Source: Setaria digitata (taxonomy: Eukaryota > Nematoda > Chromadorea > Rhabditida > Setariidae). From it: a stretch of 40,548 bases of DNA. The translations under genes were made by a program, and so were the position numbers. Location: NCBI GenBank assembly GCA_003640385.1, contig RCAB01000536.1:1-40548 (forward strand), given 5' to 3'. Shown here in pieces: positions 26,645-37,608 of this stretch. The notes under the pieces were generated by a model. It was not told the origin of the DNA. It searched no databases and saw only the letters and a program-made list of their open reading frames with translations. The first letter of the stretch is position 1, and each line of letters starts with the position of its first letter.

Positions 26645-29600
26645 TGTATACCTATATACTAGTTATCTGCTCATGATGATGTCTACTGTCGTTCACTGGA
26701 TATTCGGAATAGTCCCAATATGGCATTTCAAGACAAGGAAACAAATGAGAAATGGTCAACACTGGCTAATTGTACGGTAATGGAAGGTGATTTTTCCGTT
26801 TCAATGATTACAAGCTCAAATTTCACACATGAAAATTTCCCAGTCTTCAGTCGCTTACGTGTTATCACCGGACATCTGTTGATATTCCAAGTTAGGTTAG
26901 TATTTTTATTCATTAATGTTTTTGTATCATTACTTACCACGAAGAAGTGTTCATCTTATTTAACAATTTAATTGGATTTAATTATAAGATGGAGAATTTT
27001 CCAGTGCCCTTCGATCATTAAAACGAATCTTTCCCAATTTACGCATTATTGGTGGACAGGAATTAATAATGAATTATGCACTCGTAATATATCAGAATAC
27101 ACATTTGGTAGAAATTGGCTTACCAAAATTGACAACAATTATCAATGGTGGCGTTCGAATTATGGATAATACGCAACTTTGTTATAGTCGATACATTGAT
27201 TGGAGTCAAATTCTGATAGGACCTGCTAATGATATTCTAACTGATCAGAATAAAGGAACAGAATCTGGTAAAAAAAAAAATTTCTGCCACAATCCATGTG
27301 AATAGTTTCATTTATGATTAAACATCACTTATTTTTTATCATCGGTTTAATAATTGTCATCGTTAGTTAAATGTTATTAATTAGATATTATTTACATATT
27401 ATATTATTGTTATTAATTAGATATTAATTACATATTATAGATATTATTGTTCACTGTGGTGATTTAGTGTCGTTTGCTGTTATTATGATTTTTAAGACTG
27501 CATTCTTGTCTGTTCAGACTTATGATAGATCAGAATTTTATTTTAATTGTTGTACGATATTGTCACTTGTTAAGTTTTAAATTTATTTCAAAGTTACCAT
27601 AATTTGAAAGGAACTGCTAAAAATTTCCATTTTCTGCAGTAAATTGCTAAGTACCGTAAAAATAAAAAGGAAAATTTCAGACTTATGCAACGATGATTGT
27701 GTTCCGCAGAATGAGCACCGTTGTCATAGAAGAGACCATATGTTATCATGTTGGGATGCAGAAACATGCCAGCTTGGTAAGTTTTTTTTGCCTCTACTTT
27801 ATTTCTGGACTTTATCGTATTAAGCATTCGTGGATTTGCAATTAAATTTCAAAGATCCTGAATTCTTTTTTCGCACCAAAGATTAAAACTCTAACTCCCG
27901 AAAATAAAGTGTTAAAAGAACGGATTTTCTCAAATGTAATTTCTTCCAGAAATTTTCCATTTTTCTTATACAGGTATCGGTAATTTTTTCAGAATGCAAA
28001 TACACGTGGAACGATGACAAGACGGTAGGACCGGGTTGCGATGATGATGGTGAGAAATGTCACGATCAGTGCTTGGGTGGATGCTCTGCAACTGATGATC
28101 CGAGTGCTTGTCATTTTTGCAAGAATGTCATTTATCAGGGTATTTGTATGGAGAAATGTCCGGTTGGCTTATATGAAATCCATCATATTTATCTTGTAAG
28201 GTAAATGTTTCTTTTTCTCTTTATTTTTAATAAGGGAAATTTGTTAGCAGTGAAGAATTTCTTGAATTTTTGTAAATTATATTTTTTTCTCGGAGTAATA
28301 AATTTTCACTTGGTGTTTTCTTTCATTTAAAAGAAAAAATTTTAAATTATTTTTAAATATATTTCTAGATCTTGAAAGTGGCTTCAAATGTTAGCACAGA
28401 ATTTTTATAGGAGATGTGTAACAATGGAGGAATGTCAAAATATATCAGCGCCGGTAACTATGGAAAGTACCAAGAAGCGAATGTTAATTGTTGGAAATAT
28501 GTGCCGTGTTGATTGCCCGTTTGGACAAGAAATTGGTTTGTTGCTCTGCTTTATTAAATATATAACAAAAACAATTTTGGAAAGAAAATACAAAATTTTT
28601 TTTCATGTTTTTTTTTTCGGAGGTAGTTGTTTTTTTTTATACAGATCCAACTACTTCTTCACATTGCATCAAGTGTGAAGGTTATTGTCCAGTGAAATGT
28701 AAAGGAGGTACTATCGATTCTTTCGCACGTATCAACGATTATCTGTTCAAAAAATGTAATGTAATCGAAGGTTATTTGGAAATTGAATTGAGGTTTGCTG
28801 TTTAAAATTTTCGCAGTCCAGCAAAGAATCTGAAATCGATACCGTGAATATGTAATGACGATTTTTGATGATGAAAACTGTATAAGATTTCCCATGATTA
28901 GTTTGAAACATATTTTTTTTTTTTTTTTTGTGATGTAATTCTCTTATCAATCGCTTGAACCGAGAAGGGTTAACCGTCTTAGTTTTAGCAGTGAATGAGA
29001 GATAAAAAGCTGGAGGGTCTTCGTTTTCATTTCTTTATTGACGAAAAAAAATCACCATATAAGGTGATTCTGTGCGGTGACGGAAATTAGTCTACAACGA
29101 ATCGAAATTGTCAATCGAAATTCTCATGTACTTTGTTATTATTTCAGGAAAGGGTTAGATGCAGCAGGAATGGAAAAAATTAGTGAAGCGCTGGGTTATA
29201 TTGAAGTGATCGAAGGCTATTTATTGATTGACTTTAGTATATCATTTATTTCTTTGCATATGTTCAAACGATTGCGGTTAATCAAAGGGAGCGTACTCTA
29301 CAGAGACCGGTACTTTGTGAAGCCGTTTTGAAGTTAAAATACTACAGTACTAAATATGCAGTGCCTTCATCAAGAACTTGTAGAGGTTTGATATAGATTG
29401 GTATGAAAATAAATACTGCTTTATGGAATCATCTTCCACCTCTTCGTGTGCACAAAGTTTTTTTTTTATTGAACATTACGAAATTTTTTTTTCGATGTGA
29501 ATACTAGTGGAATATTGCCATTGCATAACTTTACTTAAGGTTTCGTGCCTGGAATTATTGTAGGAGGTTCGTTTTCGTTTCCATAATAAAATTCACTAAA

Positions 29601-32600
29601 GCATTTTCTATACTAACTTTAAAAAATTGTATATTTAAGATACGCGCTTGCAATATTTGAAAATGCCAATTTGCGGCAAATATTTGACATTGGGAAACAA
29701 CCGCTAACTCTGGGAAACGGAACAGTGTTATTCCAGAATAATCGTATGTTGTGCTATAACCGCATAAAAGCTTTGATCGATCATATTGGTCTTAAAGATG
29801 TGAAAGAGAACGATGTGTCATACTACAGTAATGGTGATCGTGCAGTATGTAAGTGTTAAGATCTAAGGAATCTTTAATACTTATATACCATTCTTCGTAA
29901 TCACCATTAAAAAGTTTATCATTGGATGAGGCAAATTTCTTCTTTTTTTTTAGGTTCCAATAATCCTTGAGTTTTCGTCCTTTTGAGAAAGTCCCTCCTG
30001 CTACCTTATAATCTACAATGTTCTTTTCCTTTTTTTTTTTTTCGAAGTGATAGATCAAATTAATCATAAATTTCAGGCGATGAAACAACTTTTGAGGTAC
30101 AGACGGAAGATGTTCATAGCTTTGGCTTTATGATTTCTTGGGTTGCTTTTAATACAACTGATATGGATCATCGAAAATTTTTAGGATATCAGGTATGATA
30201 TCACTATGCATCTTTTATACAAATTTTTACTGTGAAGTGTATTGATTTCCTTATCAGTACACTTTTCTGTCTAGTTTGTAAAGTTTGGAGTAGAATACTA
30301 ATTGTTTTTCAATCTTGTTTTCTTTTTATTCACGGGGTGAAAAATTTTGGTTTGAAAATAATTTTAGTTGCGGCTTGGTAGTTTAGAGCTTTAATCTTCT
30401 GCTGATTTTTCAGCATACCTGGCTACATTATAGTTTTATGGATAGGTAGGTCGGGCAAGGCAATAGATTTTTATGTACCAGTAAACGAAAGTGAAGTAAG
30501 AAACAGGAAAGTTTTATCAGGAGCTGAGGAATATTAGCTAAAATCATATCATTACAACTATTTTCATTTTTCAATTTTATTTTCTCCGACATCAGTAAAT
30601 TTACCGTAATAATTTTTGATTAATTTTATCTGCTGAGCAATCTCTTCTATTTCAAAGGTATTTTATAAAAAAGTGGATGGTCCAGATCCAACATTGAGCA
30701 TCGATGATGATCGCTCAGCATGTAGCGATTCATGGCAAATGCATTTCGAGCCTGAAAAAGGAAATGGTAACGAAGGTTTAAACCGAGGAGCTGGTATTTT
30801 TGCCGTGGAATCTAATACGTGGTATTTTCATCTTCTTATTTTTTAGTAATTTGTATTTTTTATTATAAATGAAACAAAATTATTTGGTCTTCAGTTCAGT
30901 CCAGCATGCCAAGATCACATGTTTGTTTTTTCTTTCTAAGCGGAATTAATAATGATTTCTTATTGAATCCTTATGAAGTTTGAACTGAGTGGAGCGAATA
31001 AAGATACTATCAGATGCTGTTGGTTTCATTTTTGTTGTGAAATCTTGAATAAATTACAGTTCTGTGGTTTAGTATTTTTTGTTTTTGTGCGATTTCGTTA
31101 TAGGATAATATATTTTAAGTTTTTTTTGTCGTGTTTCCCATTTCGCTAAAATTTATATTCCATGCTAATGGGATTTTTTTTTTTTTTTGAATGCTGACGA
31201 TCTTTTAGCTTTTTTGGACATTATTTATTAAATTATAAATTAATACAAATCTACTATTTAGGTATGCATATTATGTGCAGACCAAACTTATTAACCATCC
31301 TGGTGCACGAAATGCTATCTCTAAAATTCACTTTTTGAAAACACTCTTTTCAACGCCGGATCCACCGAAAGACGTTGTTGGCAAGTCTCTCATTTTGAGG
31401 CCCGATCAGATTGAGTATGTAATAAAATTCAACTTTATCTTTAATCCAACATTCAATTATAATTTCTTTTAGCTTAGTTTTGTTAGATCATTCAAGTATT
31501 TATATGATGTGTTCATGTTTTTTTTTTTTTTTTGTTTAATTTGATTTGATTAACGGTAACCAAAATAAAAACTGATGAAACCGATACCAGTGAGTACACT
31601 ATACTGTACTGTACGGCTTAATAGTTTATAAAGGAATAATTTTTTATAGTTTGGCTTGGGAGCCACCAGAACGTCCAAATGGCGATATTACTCATTATGT
31701 GGTGAAATGGCAAGTACTAGGTGATGACCCATCAACAGTTTCGGGAAATGTTTGCGATGATAAAACTAGTAAGCTTTTGAATTACCTTTAAGCACACTTG
31801 AAGCGCGAGGCATCTTTTGCAGTGGAGAAAATTTTTTAAGGAGCTTTCTATAATACAGATAAGTCCAAGAAAGGGATGTAGATATCTGATATCTTTCTAA
31901 TAATTATATGAAAGATTGTGGATCAGTGCTTATCTTTTCGGGTTTATTGCAGGTGCAGGCTTAAGGCATCACAAAGATATAAATGATCGGATTATACACG
32001 CTTCTCCTGAGCAGCAGTTTTGCTCAAAAGCCGGATGTTGTGATTGCCGACTGTTAAAGGTATTGCAGTTAATGATTTATGTTATTTGATTAAATTATTT
32101 CGTCATTTTAGCGATACAGTAAATAGTCCTTTTTTAGCAGCAGCAACAAACACAGCAGGAGCCAAAAGGGAATGATATATTTTTGGAAGATGAAAGAGCG
32201 AACGAAGCTGATTTTGAAAATGCTGTTCAGAACTTGGTTTTTGTTCAGCAGTATGTCTTTGTTCAATTTTATTTTAATTATTTATTGATAAATTTCTACT
32301 GTTTGATCTAATAAATTTCCGATCTATTGCATTAGTTTTTCCAAATTTAGTCCTTGTAGATAGGTAAGGATTTCGGTTTTTTCTGCTTTGTTTTTAGATT
32401 TATTTTGGTCATTTATTTGTTACTAAAAATTCTGATTGTTATACAAGTTTAGAGATTCAAAAAAAAGTTTGAATGAAAAGTCGCGAATACGTCGAAGTCG
32501 TCGTTCTATCGTAAAAGATTACAACGAACCAAATGAAAAGCAGTATGGTGATGAGAGACTTATATTTGTAACACAGAATGAAATGAATGAAACTACGAGT

Positions 32601-35600
32601 TTGTATCGATCCGAACTGGATATTGGAACACACAAAATTAACGTTACTACACGTCGTTTATCAATCGTAGGACTGCGACACTTTACGCAATATCAGATAT
32701 GGGTTTGCTTTTAATCTTTTCCACCTGTTTAGAATTTTAGTTCTAGTAACAATCAGTCATTGCTTATTTCATAATATATGTGCTGAAAATAATTTACTCA
32801 GCAACTATGAGGGTTTGAATTTACAGTGATATCTTCTGTAGCGATAAGTCATTGAAGTCACTATTAGATCTTATGTGTTAAATTGGGATATCTAACTTCT
32901 CCTGTTTCTGATATCCTTGATGCGAAAGTGTCTTTTATATTACGTTATCTTCTAGCATTTGGAATTTAGCTACTACATTAGACAAAACTAATGAAATAGC
33001 AACATTTATAGTAGTAAACGTTCGAAATAATGTTAAGATTTTTGCTTATAGATTCATATGTTCCATGATTTGTTTTACAGATTCATGCGTGTCAAAATAT
33101 ATCGGCTCCAGGAGGTGCGTACTGTTCACAGCGGCCTGGTTGGATGGTTGTACGCACAGCACCAATCGGTGAGAAATTATTCACAAAATTTCAAATAATT
33201 TTTTTTTTTTTTCTATTTTTGCGCTTATGAAAACAGTTTATGTTTGGGTTTGTATGAATTTTCATAATCAATACAAGTTCAAAAGTAAAAAGTTAAATTT
33301 TTAAAATTCAAATGTCTTAAATTCCAGTTTGCCCGGTCGCAGAGAAATTTTATGGGATTGTAAAATTAAATTCTTAATTTCAGCAGCAAATGATTTAGTG
33401 GACAATAGGACTATCAAAGTGATTAATTCGACATCGTTCAAGCAAGATCCTCGAAGTCGAAAAATAACTTGGCAAGAACCGTCAAATCCGAATGGCATCA
33501 TTCTTGCATATAGAGTTACTGTGGTAGCAGAAAATCTTGCCCAAGTTCGTAAACAGTTTTCACGTCTCAAAATAATCTTTCCTTATTTTGCGTTACAACC
33601 AATATCCTTTTCTGAGGTGAAATCTCCTATAGTTAGAAGTATATTTTTAGTTTTTTTTTGCCTCCATTAACCTGAAATTTTCATTGAATTAATTCCATTA
33701 ACATGAAATTTTCATTATATGTACAGATAACGAAATTTATTTGTGACTTATGTGTGTCTTTCAGACACCAATCAGCCAATGTGTTAAAGCAAGTAATTTT
33801 CGAGAACGAGAAGGTGTGGTATTCAATGGATTGGCAGAGGGTGAATATTTGGTGCAGGTAGAAACAATATCTATGGCTTCACTTTCATTTCATGCTGTCA
33901 AAGAAATAGCTGTGGCACATAAATTGTTCAAGATTGTCAAACCGGCTTTCTTTACGACAACCGTAAGCTGCTTCTATTGTAACTAACTTTTTTAATGTGA
34001 ACTGTAATAAATAATCGAGGGACTAATTAAATCAATAAAATTTATCATATTCAGGTAATTTCGTTAATTGCTGTAATTGTTCTGCTTGTGTTATCTATCG
34101 GTTCGCTGGCTGCATATTATATTTCTAGGAAAATATTAGGAGAAAAGGTATGTTTTTTGGAATTTAAATGTAAACGTTTAAATTAAAACACTTATGTTTA
34201 TTTCATTTAAATGCATGCAGTTTTTTAAAATTGTATGTAAATGCATATGTATTTGATTTGCTTTTTTATACCTCTCATCTCTATAAAAATTAAACGAATG
34301 CATCTGCCAGTCATCGCTACTTTTTATTTTTATTTTTATTTTTTGTTAAAGTACGGAAAGGTTTAGTTAGTTTCCAGTAGCCAAAAGTTTGATTTCTTTT
34401 TAGGTTCGTGAATACGTACGACAACAGATTTCAGCAAATCCTGAATATCTGAGCCAAATGGATGTGTATAAACCTGATGAGTGGGAATTAAAGAGAAATA
34501 CAATTCATTTGGAAGAAGAAATTGGGAGAGGGACTTTTGGAAAGGTAATATCTGTTTACCGATCTGCATATTTGTTGTTTTTTATATTTTAATGAGATTT
34601 GAGTTTTTGTAGGACTTCAAACATTTATTTAATTTTGCAGGTGTATCGAGGTTATGGTGACAACTGCAGATCATATTTGGGTGTAACCTTCGGAGAATGT
34701 GCCATAAAAACAGTATCCGAAACAGCGAATAGTGCGGAGCGTCTTCACTTCCTCATCGAAGCAAGCGTTATGAAACAGTTCAATACATCTTTTATCGTTA
34801 AACTTTATGGTGTTGTCTCTGATGGCCAGCCTGTTCTGGTTGTGATGGAAATGATGAAGAAGGTTTGTTATCTTGTATATTAATGAGATGTTTTACATTT
34901 GGAAGTTTTTATGTCTTATGAATTATTAAAGGGTAATCTGCGTGATTATCTGCGATCAAGACGACCAAACGCTGAGGAAAACATTCACGGTCTGCCAGTA
35001 CCTGGTGCAGCTGAGTTCGTTCGTTGGGCATCACAAGTTGCTGATGGGATGGCTTATCTAGAATCTTTAAAATTCTGTCACCGTGATTTAGCTGCTAGAA
35101 ACTGCATGGTATTTTGAATTTGATTCAATTTTTCGCCGAAAATCTTTTTTCCCTTTCATTCTTTTTCTTTTTCTGTACTATAATCATTTCAGGTGAATGA
35201 ATTTGATACGGTGAAGATAGGTGATTTTGGTATGGCAAGGGATATCTATTACCATGAATATTACAAGCCGGCAGGTTTGTTCGTGTTTTAGGAAAAATCC
35301 AAGAGGAAAGTCTTTGAATTATAGCTCAGTTGCATCTTTACAAAAATTTTGTAAAATGACTTGAAAAGGGTTGCGCATGTATTTAAAAACTTTGCACTTA
35401 TGCTCATCTGAAGAATTATCTCAAAAGTTTTTTCGCTAATTTTTCATGTTTGAAGGGAAACGTCTGATGCCCGTAAGATGGATGGCACCAGAATCACTGA
35501 TGGACGGAAAATTCACCATGAAATCCGATGTCTGGTAGGGACTTCTTATATAAAACTAAGAAAATATGAAATGAAATACCTCTTTAACATGAGTAATATC

Positions 35601-37565
35601 CCCTAGTTCTCGATCTTAAGAAGTTCTTAGGATACAATTTGAAAGCGTAAATGACAAAAAAAGTGAGAAATATGAGGGTAATGCTGCTGCAATTTGCCCA
35701 TGGGTTTGGAGTTTTATGTGTTTTATGTTAACTAGCCTACTCGGTGAAAGCAGTTTGGAAATGGAACGAACTGGACCTAAGTGAACTATTGAATCTGGAG
35801 ATTCTTATAAAACACTGGACTGTTTTAGTTTTAATGCCTTTGGAATTCATTTTATAGAAAACAGTACAATTGAGAATATCCTGGGAAATAAAATTGATAA
35901 GACGTTATCTATGTTAACTGCAGCGTTAATTTTTATACAGGTCTTACGGTATAACAATTTACGAAATGCTTACATTGGCTCAGCAGCCGTATTTGGGTTT
36001 AGGTAATGAAAGTGTTTTTGATTACATCGGCGTGAAGAAGAAAATACTGGCGAGGCCAACTGGTTGTCCAGACTTTTGGTACTTTTAATGATTCCTTTTG
36101 GTCGCTTTTTTGATACAGTGCTGAAGGAAAAGCTTCAGTTCATTCCTATAAAATTTCTGCATATCATGATAAATAATTTCTTGCTAATTTGCTTCATGTA
36201 CTATAATCTTGTAGGTATGAACTAATGAAACGGTGCTGGAAATACGATCCTCGTGACCGTCCCACTTTCGCTCAAATTGTTGCAATTCTACTACGGCATG
36301 CGGAGGATGTAATGCTTAATTTTCCTGATGATGAATTCCGAGAGGTTTGTTTTTGTGCATATAAGAATTTGTTTCCTGAACAGTGCATTTTTCACGGAGA
36401 AAATCCTTTCCCAATTCATTTCCTTGTTAAAAATGAATTTCCAATCTTTAAATGATGAAAACGAAATATTTTATCTTTTCTTCATTCGTCTGTTTTGTGG
36501 CAAAACATCAGTTAAAGTAATATGAAAATGAATTGAAATATTTTGTGATAAATCTGCATATTTTAGATGTCATTCGTGGTGTCCAATCAAATGAATATGG
36601 ATGACGATGATTTAGAGGAAGAGATGTTTCCGGTTAGCGATACCACTAGACTTATGCGATCTACTAGTGTAGGTCATGTTGGCCAAAACGAGGTGACCTT
36701 ATTTATTATTTATAATTTTCAACATTCATACTAGAAAGAAATCTTATGAAAGATTATTGGGAATCTACGTTGTTTTGTTTTTTTTACGTTTGTTCACTTA
36801 AAATTTTGACTGTGAAAATTCTGACTAGTCTAATTTTGTCATTATTTTGATGTCTTTTCCTATCAATATAGCAAATATCTAAGGAATTTTAGATTCGAGG
36901 AAAAAAGCAGAAGTTCAAACTTACATCAGGTTGCAGTGCTTGGCACTCTATGATAGTGGTCGAGATTATTATCACTTTTTTTCAGACATCATTCATTAAT
37001 AGATCGAATAAGCAAGGATTAAATCATTCCAGTAGTAGTGGAAACATTCGATATTTATCGAATAATAATGAAGGGGCGGATAATCAAACAAAGGTACAGT
37101 ATAGCTTTTTTTTGATTCCATTTCTGTTCTTTCATTTTCATTTTTTTGTAATATTTAAAGTCTGAAAGCAGTGATATTTGAATGTTGTTTATGAATACGA
37201 ATTTTCAGTAGGCTACGGGGTTATCATTGCGACCAGTAGTTCTCTTTGGCTTACCAGCTTAATTGCTACAACATTTTTATTTCACAACAATTTTTTCTAA
37301 ACTCATATAAATTTTTTTTTTTTTTTTTTTAGATTTTCAAATGTTTTATCAGTGGAGTATTTGTTGCATTGAATAACTGTACAAGCCTGTTAGTAATTTA
37401 GTACTATTGGATTCCTTTCAGCCACTGTGTTTTTCGAATCGGCGTGATGGTGTGCTACTATGGCGACGGAATGCTGGTGGTTCAGATAATCTTGAAAGCA
37501 GCAGATGTAAATCTGAAACTGGCATTAGCTTGACGCGATTCGATAGAAACGAGGATGAAATTTAA
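26355..37565 (+). CDS. daf-2: Insulin/IGF receptor tyrosine kinase, DAF-2 orthologue
   Basis: Cell-surface receptor for insulin-like peptides; in nematodes it controls growth, dauer/infective-stage arrest and lifespan through PI3K-AKT and FOXO/DAF-16. My model gives 1,463 aa. Order: signal peptide ([13 protein letters not shown], start of exon 2), L1 (about 20-175), Cys-rich (about 180-345), L2 (about 345-495), FnIII domains with an insert carrying CCDC (707, 708, 710), furin site RRSRR ending at 769, membrane span about 985-1007, NPEY at 1027-1030, kinase about 1050-1340, 125-residue tail. Kinase residues are complete: GRGTFG 1056-1061, K1085, E1102, HRDLAARN (D1188), DFG (D1206), activation loop DIYYHEYY. 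Phase closes over all 30 exons. The tail is far shorter than that of C. elegans DAF-2. The start is chosen because it gives the signal peptide across the first junction. Confidence 0.96.
26609..26640. repeat. (AT)16 microsatellite
   Basis: Perfect AT dinucleotide run in daf-2 intron 1, ending 22 bases before exon 2. Confidence 0.95.
26663..27267 (+). other. daf-2: DAF-2 L1 ligand-binding domain
   Basis: Exons 2-3 encode the first leucine-rich beta-helix: [38 protein letters not shown]-type [18 protein letters not shown] and LCYSRYIDW all match insulin receptor L1 positions (DIRN, NCTVIEG, NYALVI, LCY..IDWS). Confidence 0.93.
27373..27448. repeat. 36-bp tandem duplicate in daf-2 intron 3
   Basis: Two copies starting GTTATTAATTAGATATTA at 27373 and 27409, the second with a small insertion near its end. 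Simple AT-rich expansion. Confidence 0.8.
27681..28700 (+). other. daf-2: DAF-2 furin-like Cys-rich domain
   Basis: Exons 4-7 (first part) carry densely spaced Cys: [49 protein letters not shown]. The family pattern CHxECLGxCS and GxCPKxC is clear. Confidence 0.9.
32490..32504 (+). other. daf-2: Furin cleavage site between alpha and beta chains
   Basis: Codons for R-R-S-R-R (765-769), preceded by S-R-I and followed by S. It lies in the insert after FENAVQNL, where the human receptor has FENFLHN then RKRR. Cleavage here would give alpha and beta chains. Confidence 0.85.
34055..34147 (+). other. daf-2: DAF-2 membrane span exon
   Basis: One exon codes a continuous hydrophobic run ([20 protein letters not shown]) followed by [11 protein letters not shown], whose basic residues mark the cytoplasmic side. 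Confidence 0.92.
34437..34448 (+). other. daf-2: NPEY docking motif, juxtamembrane
   Basis: N-P-E-Y at 1027-1030, followed 10 residues later by DEW, just as in human receptors (NPEY..DVYVPDEW). When phosphorylated the Tyr binds PTB domains of IRS/Shc-type adaptors. Confidence 0.9.
34470..36344 (+). other. daf-2: DAF-2 tyrosine kinase domain
   Basis: Exons 21-27. The ATP loop GRGTFG, AIK lysine, FLIEAS helix-C Glu, gatekeeper Met in [34 protein letters not shown] and [13 protein letters not shown] follow in order. The activation loop DIYYHEYY keeps the three regulatory Tyr (1214, 1218, 1219) and has a fourth at 1215. Confidence 0.95.
36567..37565 (+). other. daf-2: DAF-2 C-terminal tail exons
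   Basis: Three exons code the tail after FRE: an acidic patch ([12 protein letters not shown]), a Ser/Asn-rich part and a basic end. Only one Tyr is present (IRYLS) and there is no YxxM. Confidence 0.85.
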
Positions 37566-37602
37566 TTTATTGCATTTATTAGTCGTGAATGCACTTGTTC
37601 TC

Positions 37603-37608
37603 AATAAA
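37603..37608 (+). terminator. Poly(A) signal of daf-2
   Basis: AATAAA 38 bases after the daf-2 stop at 37565, embedded in CTCAATAAAATATT. Confidence 0.7.

Larger units (their letters stand above)
26355..37565 (+). other. daf-2: daf-2 exon map
   Basis: Coding exons read by hand: 26355-26393, 26663-26895, 27005-27267, 27681-27776, 27993-28200, 28411-28535, 28645-28792, 29148-29309, 29640-29848, 30077-30192, 30658-30821, 31262-31414, 31650-31768, 31953-32059, 32138-32250, 32453-32702, 33081-33168, 33384-33544, 33765-33962, 34055-34147, 34404-34544, 34641-34862, 34932-35108, 35193-35274, 35456-35534, 35941-36078, 36215-36344, 36567-36692, 36986-37093, 37422-37565. Phase and similarity to human receptors support every junction. 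Exon 1 and the donor at 33545 (GTTCGT) are the weakest. Confidence 0.85.
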
